Source: Thioclava sp. SK-1 (GTDB lineage: Bacteria; Pseudomonadota; Alphaproteobacteria; Rhodobacterales; Rhodobacteraceae). From it: DNA of 64,000 nt. The translations under genes were made by a program, and so were the position numbers. The stretch covers positions 62,001-126,000 of the forward strand of contig NZ_MDHA01000053.1 in NCBI RefSeq assembly GCF_001705665.1. Direction: 5' to 3'. The stretch's first letter is position 1. The number at the start of each line of letters is the position of its first letter. Shown piece by piece: positions 28,104-37,759 of this stretch. The notes under the pieces are model-generated. The model was not told the DNA's origin. It saw only the letters and a list, made by a program, of their open reading frames with translations, and searched no databases.

Positions 28104-29515
28104 GCGATATTTTGATCGTCGATGACGAAAAAGACATTCGGGATTTGATTTCGGAGATTCTCGAAGATGAGGGGTTTGCGACGCGCACCGCCGCCAATTC
28201 CGATGAATGTATGGATGCGGTGAACGCCGAGCCGCCTGCGCTGATGATCCTGGATATTTGGTTGAAAGATAGCCGGATGGATGGGATCGACATTTTGAAA
28301 ACGACCAAGCGCGACAATCCAGATGTTCCGATCATCATCATTTCCGGGCATGGGAATGTTGAAATTGCGGTCGCTGCGATCAAACAAGGCGCCTATGATT
28401 TCATCGAAAAACCGTTCAATATTGATCAGCTTTTGGTCGTGATTTCACGCGCGATGGAAACTTCGCGTCTGCGGCGCGAAAATTCCAGCCTAAAGCGGCG
28501 CGAAGGGTCGGTGGGGGAGATGCTGGGCGAAAGCCCGGCCTTTAGAAAGCTGAAAGATCAGCTTGATAAGGTAACGAAATCGAATGGGCGGGTCATGCTG
28601 ACGGGCGAACCCGGATCGGGCAAAGAAACCGCAGCGCGCTATATCCACCAATTTTCGGCCCGGGCCTCTGCGCCCTTTGTCACCGTGAACTCTGCCACGA
28701 TTGAGCCAGAGCGGATGGAAGATGTTTTGTTTGGCCGCGAATCCGCAGAGCGCGGAATCGAAAAAGGTCTGTTGGAACAGGCGCATGGAGGCGTTGTCTA
28801 TTTTGACGAGGTCGCGGAAATGCCGCTTGGAACGCAAGCAAAAATTCTGCGCGTATTGACAGATCAGCAATTCTTACGCGTTGGTGGCTCGGATAAGGTG
28901 CGTGTGGACCTGCGTGTCATTTCATCGACCACGCGCGACCTGTCGGTAGAAATTGCATCGGGGCGTTTCCGTCAGGAACTGTATGACCGGCTGAATGTGG
29001 TACCAATTCTGGTGCCAGCGTTGGTGGATCGGCGCGAAGATTTGCCGCTTTTGGCACAGCACTTTATCGCGCAATTGAACGAAACACAGGGTTTGCCACT
29101 GCGCGATATTTCAGAGGATGCTGCATCCTTGATGCAAACAATGAGCTGGCCTGGCAACATTCGCCAATTGCGGAATCTGGTGGAGCGGGTGCTGATCCTT
29201 GGTGAGGGGACCGATCTGATCACGGCGAAAGATCTGGATGGGGATGGCCCGGCACAGACCGAAGAGGGGCGCGTCGTGCTGTCAGGGCAACTGGCAACTT
29301 TGCCGTTACGTGAAGCCCGCGAGCTGTTCGAACGTGAGTATTTACTGACCCAAATCAACCGCTTCGGTGGCAATATTTCACGCACAGCCAGCTTTGTCGG
29401 GATGGAGCGATCTGCATTGCATCGCAAATTGAAAAGCCTGGGCGTTGTGACCTCGGCCAAAGCTGGGGCGCGGATCGCGCGGATCGAAGAGGTCAGCGAA
29501 ACTGGCGTGGATTGA
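28100..29515 (+). CDS. ntrX: Response regulator NtrX
   Basis: This 471-residue partner of NtrY has a receiver domain with Asp52 in LMILDIWLKDSRMDGIDIL, an AAA+ domain (about 140-375; Walker A GEPGSGKE, Walker B GGVVYFDEVAEMP) and a C-terminal Fis-type DNA-binding region (GNISRTASFVGMERSALHRKL). The sigma-54 contact motif GAFTGA is replaced by a short LFGRESAERGIEKGLLEQ segment, so direct sigma-54 activation is unlikely. It is translationally coupled to ntrY and followed by trkA after 52 bases. Confidence 0.96.
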   Translation: MSDILIVDDEKDIRDLISEILEDEGFATRTAANSDECMDAVNAEPPALMILDIWLKDSRMDGIDILKTTKRDNPDVPIIIISGHGNVEIAVAAIKQGAYDFIEKPFNIDQLLVVISRAMETSRLRRENSSLKRREGSVGEMLGESPAFRKLKDQLDKVTKSNGRVMLTGEPGSGKETAARYIHQFSARASAPFVTVNSATIEPERMEDVLFGRESAERGIEKGLLEQAHGGVVYFDEVAEMPLGTQAKILRVLTDQQFLRVGGSDKVRVDLRVISSTTRDLSVEIASGRFRQELYDRLNVVPILVPALVDRREDLPLLAQHFIAQLNETQGLPLRDISEDAASLMQTMSWPGNIRQLRNLVERVLILGEGTDLITAKDLDGDGPAQTEEGRVVLSGQLATLPLREARELFEREYLLTQINRFGGNISRTASFVGMERSALHRKLKSLGVVTSAKAGARIARIEEVSETGVD

Positions 29516-29567
29516 CCATGACTGTCCTGCGGCATAGAACCGTGCAGATACGGCACGGAGGATGTGC

Positions 29568-30947
29568 ATGAAGGTTATCATTTGCGGGGCGGGTCAGGTT
29601 GGCTGGCAGATCGCGCGACACCTATCGGGCGAAAGCAACGATGTGACAGTGGTGGATTCCAACCCAGAGCTGGTACGACGCGCGTCCGATATGTTGGACG
29701 TGCAGGGGACAGTTGGGTTCGCATCTCATCCCTCTACATTGGAACAGGCCGGAGCGCGGGATTGTGATCTCATTATCGCAGCCACCCATTCGGATGAGGT
29801 CAATATGGTGACCTGTCAGGTGGCGCAGTCGGTCTTTGGGATCACGCGGAAAATTGCACGCATCCGGGCGCAAAGCTATTTGAACCCGGAATATGCCGAT
29901 ATCTACCGCCGCGATCAGCTGCCTATCGATGTGATCATCAGCCCGGAACGTGAGGTCGCTGAAGCCGCATTGCAGCGCTTGGCGGCCCCAGCAACCTTTG
30001 ATACCGAAAGCTTTCTTGCCGGTGATGCGCAATTGCTGGGCATCGCGATTGGAGAGCACTGTCCAGTGATCGACACGCCACTGCGGCAGCTGACCGAGCT
30101 GTTCTCAACCCTGCGCGCGATTGTTGTGGGGGTGCGCCGTGACGGCCGCCTGTTCGCGCCTGATCCCGGGGATCAGTTGTTCGTCGGGGATGAAATTTAT
30201 GTCTTCAGCCACGTTGAAGATATTACGCGAACTTTGGAGATTTTTGGAAAAACCACCAAGAAACAAGAACGTATCTTGATTATCGGCGGTGGTAATGTAG
30301 GCCTTGCTGTCGCAAAGGCGTTGGAAAGCCGCACCGAGCGTGTGCGCGCAAAGATCATTGAACGTTCGCGTGCACAGGCGGAAAAAGCCGCTGATACACT
30401 GGACCGCACTATTGTTTTGAACGGCGATGGCATGTCGATTGAACTGCTGGAAGAGGCCAACGTTGGCTCGGTCGATGCGGTGCTGGCTGTGACCGATGAC
30501 GATAAAACCAATATCTTGGCCGCTGTGCGGGCGAAACAGGCCGGATGTCCAATGGTGATCAGTCTTGTGAACGATCCGACATTGGTGCCGATGATGGCGC
30601 CCCTGGGCATTGATGCGCATATCAACCCGCGCGCCACAACCGTGTCGTCGATTTTGCGCCATATTCGTCATGGTCGCGTACGGTCTATCTATTCCATCGG
30701 GGATGCTGATGCCGAGGTGATCGAGGCGCAAGTGCTTGGCACTTCTCCGATTTCGGGCAAGGCAATGCGTGACGTGCCTTTCCCTGAAGGCGTGTTGATC
30801 GGGGCTTTGCGCAAAGGCAATGATATTATTATCCGTCCCAAGGCCAGCACGCGCATTGAGGAAGGCGATGTAATTGTCCTCTTTGCGCTGGCCGATGATG
30901 TGCCCGAAGTGGAGCGCCTGCTGCAGGTCTCCATCGATTATTTTTAG
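29568..30947 (+). CDS. trkA: Trk potassium uptake regulatory subunit TrkA
   Basis: This peripheral NAD(H)-binding protein gates the TrkH potassium channel. The 459 residues contain two repeats of an RCK Rossmann domain plus TrkA-C domain. The first Rossmann motif is KVIICGAGQVGWQIARHL at the N-terminus and the second is ILIIGGGNVGLAVAKAL near residue 235. The ATG at 29568 is preferred over the in-frame ATG at 29562 because GGAGG lies six bases upstream. trkH follows after ten bases. Confidence 0.96.
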   Translation: MKVIICGAGQVGWQIARHLSGESNDVTVVDSNPELVRRASDMLDVQGTVGFASHPSTLEQAGARDCDLIIAATHSDEVNMVTCQVAQSVFGITRKIARIRAQSYLNPEYADIYRRDQLPIDVIISPEREVAEAALQRLAAPATFDTESFLAGDAQLLGIAIGEHCPVIDTPLRQLTELFSTLRAIVVGVRRDGRLFAPDPGDQLFVGDEIYVFSHVEDITRTLEIFGKTTKKQERILIIGGGNVGLAVAKALESRTERVRAKIIERSRAQAEKAADTLDRTIVLNGDGMSIELLEEANVGSVDAVLAVTDDDKTNILAAVRAKQAGCPMVISLVNDPTLVPMMAPLGIDAHINPRATTVSSILRHIRHGRVRSIYSIGDADAEVIEAQVLGTSPISGKAMRDVPFPEGVLIGALRKGNDIIIRPKASTRIEEGDVIVLFALADDVPEVERLLQVSIDYF

Positions 30948-30957
30948 GGCCTGAACG

Positions 30958-32484
30958 ATGTTCACAGGGCTGCGGAATACACCGCTTTTCGTAACGTTGA
31001 TCGGTATCGCAGGGCTTGCAATGTTTGTGCCCGCGATTCACGCCTTTAGTCGCAGCGATTACGATGTTTCGCGGCCATTTTTATACACTGGTACAATGTT
31101 AATGTTTGTCGTCGTGTTGCTGGTACTGGCGATGGGCGCGAATAAACGGGGCAATCGGGATAGGTCGCATTTGCTGTCGATTGTCGGCATGTTTACCGTT
31201 TTGCCGATCATCCTTGCGATCCCATTCCGCGAGGCCTTGCCATCCACCAACCTGTTCAACAGCTGGTGGGAAATGGTGTCGGCCCTGACCACGACAGGCG
31301 GGTCGCTTTATGATCCCGCGCGTTTGGCGCCCAGCTTGCATTTGTGGCGTGCCATCGTCGGTTGGATGGGCGGTTATTTCATGCTGGTGATGGCGATTGC
31401 GGTCTTGGCACCGTTGCGTTTGGGCGGGTTTGAGGTGTTCTTTTCGGGTGGGCCGGATGGCGTGGCCGATAGCGCGGCTTTTGGGATCAACCGCCGCGCC
31501 AATGTCGCCTCTGCCGAACGGATCGCTGATTATGCCGCACAGCTTTTGCCAATTTATCTTGCGTTGACTTTCACGCTTTGGATCGGGCTGTTGATTTGCG
31601 GTGACGGCGCGCTGACAGCAGTGATCTATGCGATGTCGGTCATCTCTACCTCTGGCATTTCACCCAATAACGGGTTGGCGGCCTCTGGCTCGGGCATCTG
31701 GGGGGAGATTTTAATCTTTCTCTTCTTGTTCCCCGCATTGTCGCGCCGGTTCTGGCCAGGTGCGAAAGAGCTGCGCGCAACGCAAAAATTATCGCGCGAC
31801 CCAGAGCTACGGCTGGCACTATTTTTGGTGTTTCTGGTTATGGCAGGCCTGTTCATCCGCCATTGGATCGGGGCGTTCGAGGTTCATACCGAAACCGCAT
31901 TTTTTCCAATTATCTCATCCCTGTGGGGGACGATGTTCACAGCCCTCAGCTTTCTGACGACAACCGGCTTTGAAAGCGCATTTTGGGAAGACGCGCGTAG
32001 CTGGTCGGGCCTTGGCACGCCGGGCCTTATTTTGGCCGGGCTTGCGGTGACAGGTGGCGGGATTGCCACCACGGCGGGTGGGGTGCGCCTGTTGCGTGTT
32101 TATGCGCTGATTCGGCATGGCGAGAGAGAGCTGGACCGCCTTGTCCATCCGGCCTCGGTTGGTGGCGGCGGTGCATCTGCGCGAAAGCTGCGCAGACAAG
32201 GTGCCTTTGCTGCGTGGATCTTCTTTATGCTTTTCGCGATTTCTATTGCGGTTATCATCACCACGATCAGCTTTTATGGGTTGGATTTTGAACCGGCTAC
32301 GATCTTTACCGTCTCGGCGCTGTCCAATACCGGCCCATTGACCGCCATTGCAGGTGATTTTCCGTTGGATTGGGGCGCGCTGAGCACGCCGGTGAAAACA
32401 ATTTTGGCGGTTGCCATGATCTTGGGGCGGATCGAAACTTTGGCAATTATCGCCTTATTCAACCCTGAATTTTGGCGCGCGTGA
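30958..32484 (+). CDS. trkH: Trk potassium uptake membrane subunit TrkH/TrkG
   Basis: This 508-residue potassium channel-like transporter is built of four helix-pore-helix repeats. All four pore loops are visible: SALTTTGGSLYD, SVISTSGISP, SFLTTTGFESAF and SALSNTGPLTAI. It works with TrkA, encoded directly upstream, and its placement after ntrYX is conserved in alphaproteobacteria. The 136 bases after it separate it from hfq. Confidence 0.96.
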   Translation: MFTGLRNTPLFVTLIGIAGLAMFVPAIHAFSRSDYDVSRPFLYTGTMLMFVVVLLVLAMGANKRGNRDRSHLLSIVGMFTVLPIILAIPFREALPSTNLFNSWWEMVSALTTTGGSLYDPARLAPSLHLWRAIVGWMGGYFMLVMAIAVLAPLRLGGFEVFFSGGPDGVADSAAFGINRRANVASAERIADYAAQLLPIYLALTFTLWIGLLICGDGALTAVIYAMSVISTSGISPNNGLAASGSGIWGEILIFLFLFPALSRRFWPGAKELRATQKLSRDPELRLALFLVFLVMAGLFIRHWIGAFEVHTETAFFPIISSLWGTMFTALSFLTTTGFESAFWEDARSWSGLGTPGLILAGLAVTGGGIATTAGGVRLLRVYALIRHGERELDRLVHPASVGGGGASARKLRRQGAFAAWIFFMLFAISIAVIITTISFYGLDFEPATIFTVSALSNTGPLTAIAGDFPLDWGALSTPVKTILAVAMILGRIETLAIIALFNPEFWRA

Positions 32485-32620
32485 TCCTCTGAAACCTGTG
32501 GCTTTTGCGCATCCGCTGCAGCTGCCTGATTTTGGGGCTGGAATCTCCTGATAATTCGCCCATACTGGTGGCAGAGGGCGAATAACGCCCCGGACGCACA
32601 AGAATAAAGGCAAGAATAAT

Positions 32621-32854
32621 ATGGCTGCCGATAAACAGAACCTGCAAGACGCATTTCTGAATCATGTTCGCAAGACCAAAGTACCGGTCACTATTTTCCT
32701 GATTAACGGGGTTAAATTGCAAGGTGTTATCACCTGGTTTGACAATTTTTGCGTGCTTTTGCGTCGCGATGGTCAAAGCCAGCTGGTGTATAAACATGCA
32801 ATTTCGACCATCATGCCGGGTCAGCCGATTTCGCTATATGAAGGCGACGATTGA
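32621..32854 (+). CDS. hfq: RNA chaperone Hfq
   Basis: This hexameric Sm-like protein pairs small RNAs with their targets. The 77 residues are the compact alphaproteobacterial form: [38 protein letters not shown] (Sm1) and the Sm2 motif [10 protein letters not shown]. The long acidic tail of enterobacterial Hfq is absent. hflX starts ten bases downstream, the usual hfq-hflX pair. The ATG follows AGGCAAG. Confidence 0.98.
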   Translation: MAADKQNLQDAFLNHVRKTKVPVTIFLINGVKLQGVITWFDNFCVLLRRDGQSQLVYKHAISTIMPGQPISLYEGDD

Positions 32855-32864
32855 GTAACCCGCT

Positions 32865-34151
32865 GTGAGTGAAACACTTTCTACGGAAACGGCGCTAACG
32901 CGCGCTTGGGTCCTGCATCCCGATATGACACGGGGTGCGGGCGGTCGGCGTTTGCCCGAACATGGCTTGGCTGAGGCGGTATCGCTTGCGGCGGCATTGC
33001 CTGGTCTTGATGTGATCGGTTCTGAGGTGGTGCGCTTGCCCAAGCCCCATCCGGGCCATCTGTTCGGCACTGGCAAAATGGAGGAGCTGCGGCTGCGGTT
33101 GCAGGAGGCCGAGATCGGCCTTGTGTTGGTAGACGGATCCGTCACCCCGGTGCAGCAGCGCAATCTGGAAAAGGAATGGGGCGTTAAGCTGCTTGACCGA
33201 ACCGGGTTGATTCTTGAGATTTTTGCCGATCGTGCCCGCACCCGTGAAGGTGTGCTGCAAGTGGAGCTTGCTGCGCTAAGCTATCAGCGCACACGGCTTG
33301 TGCGAGCATGGACACATTTGGAACGTCAGCGTGGTGGCCTTGGTTTTGTTGGTGGACCCGGCGAAACCCAGATTGAGGCCGACCGCCGCGCGATTGATGA
33401 CCAGATCGTGCGTATCCGCCGACAATTGGCCAAGGTTGTAAAAACACGCGAATTGCACAGGGCGGCACGGCGTAAGGTTCCGTTCCCCATTGTTGCGCTG
33501 GTTGGCTATACTAACGCTGGAAAATCCACTCTGTTCAATAAGATGACCGGGGCAGAGGTGATGGCGAAAGACATGCTGTTTGCCACATTGGATCCGACGA
33601 TGCGCGGCATTACGCTTACATCAGGGCGCAAGGTGATCTTGTCTGATACGGTTGGATTTATCTCGGACTTGCCGACAGAGCTTGTTGCGGCGTTTCGCGC
33701 AACCCTGGAAGAGGTGCTGGAAGCTGATCTGATCTTGCATGTGCGCGATATTTCGCACCCGGAAACCGATGCGCAATCCGCAGATGTCGAAGAGATCCTT
33801 AGCAAGCTGGGTATTGATGAGGATGTTCCGTCGATCGAGGTGTGGAACAAAATCGATCAGCTGCCTGAAAGTGAGCGTGAGGCAGTGCAGTTGCAAGCCA
33901 CGCGCCATGAGCATATCCGCGCGATTTCTGCCCTGACAGGGGATGGGTTTGAGGCGCTTTTGACCGAGATCGAAGAGCGTTTGGGCGAAGAGCGTCTGGA
34001 TGAGACCCTGGAATTGCCTTTTGCAAATGGGCGAGGCCATGCGTGGCTTCATGCCCAAAATGTGGTGCGTAACGAAAGTCAGACAAAAACCGGCTGGCGT
34101 TTAGATGTGAATTGGACGCCGACGCAGAAGGCCCGTTTTACCGCATTATAA
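32865..34151 (+). CDS. hflX: Ribosome-associated GTPase HflX
   Basis: This 428-residue GTPase splits or rescues ribosomes under stress. The N-terminal HflX domain (about 1-200) includes LFGTGKMEEL and the glycine-rich RGGLGFVGGPGETQIEADRR. The G domain has G1 GYTNAGKST, G2/G3 LFATLDPT and DTVGFISDLP, and G4 NKID. It starts at GTG (32865), ten bases after hfq. It ends before a bidirectional terminator shared with the convergent acylase gene. Confidence 0.96.
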   Translation: MSETLSTETALTRAWVLHPDMTRGAGGRRLPEHGLAEAVSLAAALPGLDVIGSEVVRLPKPHPGHLFGTGKMEELRLRLQEAEIGLVLVDGSVTPVQQRNLEKEWGVKLLDRTGLILEIFADRARTREGVLQVELAALSYQRTRLVRAWTHLERQRGGLGFVGGPGETQIEADRRAIDDQIVRIRRQLAKVVKTRELHRAARRKVPFPIVALVGYTNAGKSTLFNKMTGAEVMAKDMLFATLDPTMRGITLTSGRKVILSDTVGFISDLPTELVAAFRATLEEVLEADLILHVRDISHPETDAQSADVEEILSKLGIDEDVPSIEVWNKIDQLPESEREAVQLQATRHEHIRAISALTGDGFEALLTEIEERLGEERLDETLELPFANGRGHAWLHAQNVVRNESQTKTGWRLDVNWTPTQKARFTAL

Positions 34152-34176
34152 TGCGCTGTTATTATTGACGAAAATA

Positions 34177-34211
34177 AAAACATGCTGCCCGGACAAGGGG
34201 CGGCATGTTTT
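34177..34211. terminator. Bidirectional terminator between hflX and acylase gene
   Basis: AAAACATGCTGCCC pairs with GGGCGGCATGTTTT around a GGACAAG loop, with A/T runs at both ends. Confidence 0.9.
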
Positions 34212-34243
34212 ATGCTAAACCCGTTGGCCTTGATACGCTGGGA

Positions 34244-36700
34244 TCAGGGCGCGGGTGTCAGTGTGGTGATGCCGGCGGCTGCGGCCCGCGCCAATTGGGG
34301 ATCCAATGACATCGGGATATATTCGCCGCGCCGCCACAGCTCTGACAGATCGTCATAATGGCGTGAGAACGGGTGGCCCGATTGGCCCGTCGCAATCACA
34401 AAGACCGAGCTATCAGGATCAGCAAAATCATAAACGCCGCGATATCCTGCAGCATGGACATTCGCAAACGGGTTCGGGCCGCGACCTTGCGTTGCGCCAC
34501 GCATCAATGTGAAATCCCCGCCCGAGGTCGATTGATGAATATTGACCAACCATCGGACCAACGGGACACGGCCTAGCACCGGATGATCTTGCAGCGCTTC
34601 ATGGGCATCCCCCCAGCGCCAGCTTTCAACATTACGGCCATACCGCTCTTCCAGCGTCAGCAACGCGTCGTCCAGCGCGATCCGCGCGATGTCTGAACAG
34701 CTTTCTTTAGGCGCGGATTGGATCACATCGCACCAATGCGCCGCCCCTTGAGTGTTGCGGAACACGCGTTCGATGAACAGCGGTTCCAGCCGGGTGAATT
34801 CCGTGGCCAACGGTCCCAACTCATCGCGGATCAGGCGATTTTGCAAGGCACGCATCCAAGCGGCATAGATCAGCGGCTCTGGCAAATGCTCCGACATTTC
34901 TCCATCCCAGGCGGCCAGCAATTCCAATGCGCGTTGGCGCAGCCGCTCTGGTGTGCCATCCGGCGCAGGCTGCCCCGTGAACCACAAATTCGCCCCTACA
35001 AGCGGCAGCAATCCACGCGCAGCGGGTGAGACATCATCCAATTGCGCCGCGATAAAGCTTTCGCGTGAATGCACCTCTCGTTGGCCCATCAGGCGGCTTA
35101 GACGCAGCACGCGCTGACTGTCACCCCAATCATAGCTGACGTGGTTGGGGAAAGGGCGATCAATGGTTTTGTTGTTTGTATTCATGACAATACCACCTTC
35201 TGGGCGTTCCACCCGCGGGTTGCTGCTATAAGGCATATACCCTTGCCATTTGTTTTCGCTTTGCCAGCCGGGGCTGGGCATCATGCCTTTGGTCTGGTGG
35301 TTTGGATCACGCTTCGGGATCGCTCCGATCGTGACCATCGCAACGGTCGTCTGATCCGCCAAAATCAGGTTCTGCGCTGGCGCGATATATTCAGCGCCAG
35401 CGGCAACGGCCTGATCAATCGTGCCTGCCTGCATCAGCTTCATGGCCGCGCTAAGCGAGGTGTCGGCGCGGTCCAGCGCGGTCCAGTTGGCCGAAATTAC
35501 TGAGCCGGGCGGCGTTACCGTGGCCAGGTTGAAATGCCCGCCAGTCAAAACCGGTCCGTTATCCGTCCAACGTAAGGTGATCGTAACCGGTTCGGCATCT
35601 TTGATGCGAATGATTTCACGCCGGGTTTTGAAATCTTTCCACCCGTCATGCGTGCGGTAGCGGTCCTTTTGTCCGGGGTTCAGCTCCTCAATATGCAGGT
35701 CCAGATCATCAACATAAGCCGATGTGACGCCCCAGCCCAGCTGCGCATTGCGTCCGGTAATCACCACTGGAACACCGGGGATTGTACCGCCGATCACCCC
35801 GCCAGATTGCAATTGTAAGCGGGCCAGATACCAGATGGAGGGCGCGCTAAGCGCCAGATGGGGATCATTGGCCAAAAGCGACCCACCGGCAGCTGACCGC
35901 GATGGCGCGGCAGCCCAGGCGTTGGATGCTCCGGCCAAGCCATTGGGCGCAAAGGGTGACAAAGCCGGTACCATGGTAGCAGAGCGGCTGATCCGTGGCA
36001 CCTGTGGGAACATTTGCGCGTAATCGGGCAGGGCGATCACCCCCTGTCCGGGCATCTCGGGCAACAGATCTGAGGGCCAGGCTTTATCAAGCAATGACAC
36101 GCGCGCGCGCAAAACTTCGCGAGAAATCTGTGTATTCAGTTGCACCGCCATCAGCTTTAGGATCGCGATGGAATCCGCCGGGCTCCAATAGGAGACCGTG
36201 TTGTCGAAAAGAAAAAATTCCGGTGCGCCGCGCCCCATTGCGCCGTCATTTACCAGAGAAATCCATTGATTGACGCCAGCGGAATAGGCCTCCAATGCAG
36301 TGCGGGTCTGTGGGTCTTGTGCCGCGACAGAAGCAGCAGCAGCGGAATACAGATCCAGACGGCGCATCAGCTCATCCGTTTTCAGGGTTTCCTGGCCAAA
36401 AACCTCGGACAGGCGACCTTGCACTGTGCGGCGCAGCATTGTCATCTGCCACAAGCGATCTTGCGCATGGGCCAATCCAAGTGCGAAATACACATCCGCA
36501 TCCGTTTTGCCGAAAATATGCGGCACATCTTCAGTGGATCGCACGATTTCTACCGGGGCTGAAATACCGCTGACGGTGTAATTGGCATCATAATCGGGCA
36601 AAGACCGTGAACCGAAATACCATACGCCGATCCCTGCAAGCATTAGCGCCATCAACGCCACGGAGATCAGTCGGACCATCCAACGGAATACTGAAAACAT
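34244..36700 (-). CDS. Penicillin acylase family protein (Ntn hydrolase)
   Basis: This is an 818-residue precursor of the penicillin G acylase/acyl-homoserine lactone acylase superfamily. A signal anchor (LISVALMALMLAGIGVWYFGS) leads to the periplasm. The alpha chain is followed by a spacer and the self-cleavage site ASNAW, where Ser259 would become the N-terminal nucleophile of the beta chain. YDANYTVSGISAPVEIVRSTEDVPHIFG and GLAHAQDRLWQM are typical. Substrates could be acyl-homoserine lactones, penicillins or other amides; the sequence does not decide. It is a single gene with divergent neighbours. Confidence 0.9.
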   Translation of the reverse strand: MFSVFRWMVRLISVALMALMLAGIGVWYFGSRSLPDYDANYTVSGISAPVEIVRSTEDVPHIFGKTDADVYFALGLAHAQDRLWQMTMLRRTVQGRLSEVFGQETLKTDELMRRLDLYSAAAASVAAQDPQTRTALEAYSAGVNQWISLVNDGAMGRGAPEFFLFDNTVSYWSPADSIAILKLMAVQLNTQISREVLRARVSLLDKAWPSDLLPEMPGQGVIALPDYAQMFPQVPRISRSATMVPALSPFAPNGLAGASNAWAAAPSRSAAGGSLLANDPHLALSAPSIWYLARLQLQSGGVIGGTIPGVPVVITGRNAQLGWGVTSAYVDDLDLHIEELNPGQKDRYRTHDGWKDFKTRREIIRIKDAEPVTITLRWTDNGPVLTGGHFNLATVTPPGSVISANWTALDRADTSLSAAMKLMQAGTIDQAVAAGAEYIAPAQNLILADQTTVAMVTIGAIPKRDPNHQTKGMMPSPGWQSENKWQGYMPYSSNPRVERPEGGIVMNTNNKTIDRPFPNHVSYDWGDSQRVLRLSRLMGQREVHSRESFIAAQLDDVSPAARGLLPLVGANLWFTGQPAPDGTPERLRQRALELLAAWDGEMSEHLPEPLIYAAWMRALQNRLIRDELGPLATEFTRLEPLFIERVFRNTQGAAHWCDVIQSAPKESCSDIARIALDDALLTLEERYGRNVESWRWGDAHEALQDHPVLGRVPLVRWLVNIHQSTSGGDFTLMRGATQGRGPNPFANVHAAGYRGVYDFADPDSSVFVIATGQSGHPFSRHYDDLSELWRRGEYIPMSLDPQLARAAAAGITTLTPAP

Positions 36701-36816
36701 GCGGGCTCCGACGATTGTGAATTGGGTCTGGCTGTTGACGCCACGATTGAGCGATTTACTAAGTCAATGACGACGTGGGTTCAACGCGCGTTTGCGCGAG
36801 ACATGGAGAAGACAGC

Positions 36817-37689
36817 ATGGCAAAGGTAGCATTTTTGGGACTGGGCGTGATGGGCTATTCGATGGCTGGGCACTTGGTCAAAGCCGGACATGATCTGTCT
36901 GTCTATAACCGCACCACGGCCAAGGCCGAATCTTGGGTGAATGAATTTGGCGGCCGTTTTGGCACCACGCCGTCCGAGGCGGCACAGGATGCGGATTTCG
37001 TGATGACCTGTGTGGGCAATGACGACGATTTGCGCGCGGTGTGCGCCGGTCCCGCCGGCGCGTTTGACGGCATGAAACCGGGCGCGATTTTGGTCGATCA
37101 CACAACCGTTTCCGCGATGGTGACCCGAGAGCTCGCAAAAACGGCGAAGGGCCTGGGACTGGGCTTTGTGGATGCGCCGATTTCGGGCGGTCAGGCGGGG
37201 GCGGAAAACGGTGTGCTGTCAGTGATGTGCGGCGGGGCGGAGAAGGATTTTGACGCGGCCGCCCCGGTGATCGATGCTTATGCAAAAATATGCCGCCGCT
37301 TGGGTGACAGCGGTGCGGGACAGCTGTGTAAATCGGCCAATCAGATTGCAATTGCGGGATTGGTCCAAGGCCTGTCCGAGGCCCTTTTGTTTGCTGAAAA
37401 AGCCGGGTTGTCGATTGCAGAGGTCGTTGAGGTGATTTCACAAGGTGCTGCAGGCAGTTGGCAGATGCAAAACCGACATGAGACGATGGCAAAAAACCAC
37501 TTTGATTTTGGCTTTGCCGTGGATTGGATGCGCAAGGATTTAGATATTTGCCTGACGACAGGCGAAGAGATCGGTGCGCCCCTGCCAGTGACCGCGCTTG
37601 TGGATCAGTTTTATAAAGATGTGCAGGCGATGGATGGCGGGCGTTGGGATACCTCTGCCTTGATCGCGCGGCTTCGCAAATTGTCCTAA
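36817..37689 (+). CDS. 3-hydroxyisobutyrate dehydrogenase-family oxidoreductase
   Basis: This 290-residue member of the beta-hydroxyacid dehydrogenase family has the N-terminal NAD-binding motif FLGLGVMGYSMAGHLVKAGHDLSVYNRT. The substrate-site segment FVDAPISGGQAGAENG and the catalytic-lysine region GAGQLCKSANQ are intact. The family includes 3-hydroxyisobutyrate, tartronate semialdehyde and glyoxylate/succinic semialdehyde reductases; the exact substrate is not clear. The start at 36817 has GGAGAAGAC upstream. The gene is monocistronic. Confidence 0.88.
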   Translation: MAKVAFLGLGVMGYSMAGHLVKAGHDLSVYNRTTAKAESWVNEFGGRFGTTPSEAAQDADFVMTCVGNDDDLRAVCAGPAGAFDGMKPGAILVDHTTVSAMVTRELAKTAKGLGLGFVDAPISGGQAGAENGVLSVMCGGAEKDFDAAAPVIDAYAKICRRLGDSGAGQLCKSANQIAIAGLVQGLSEALLFAEKAGLSIAEVVEVISQGAAGSWQMQNRHETMAKNHFDFGFAVDWMRKDLDICLTTGEEIGAPLPVTALVDQFYKDVQAMDGGRWDTSALIARLRKLS

Positions 37690-37701
37690 CGTTACAAAAA
37701 C

Positions 37702-37728
37702 GGCCGCGTCATCTGGCGCGGCCTGTTT
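37702..37728. terminator. Bidirectional terminator between dehydrogenase and MepK-like gene
   Basis: GGCCGCG-TCATCTGG-CGCGGCC gives a 7-bp stem. It is preceded by AAAAA and followed by TGTTTT, so it suits both convergent genes. Confidence 0.82.
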
Positions 37729-37759
37729 TACACGTTTGATGCGGGGATGATCAGGGCGA

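Noticed and set aside
30105-30965. 286-codon open frame on the minus strand
   Set aside because: It is antisense to trkA, whose RCK motifs are intact; the composition is that of a reverse-complement shadow.
34244-36700. Assignment of the acylase as an acyl-homoserine lactone quorum-quenching enzyme
   Set aside because: The Ntn-hydrolase features are clear but nothing in the sequence separates penicillin, lactone and other amide substrates, and no luxI/luxR pair is nearby.
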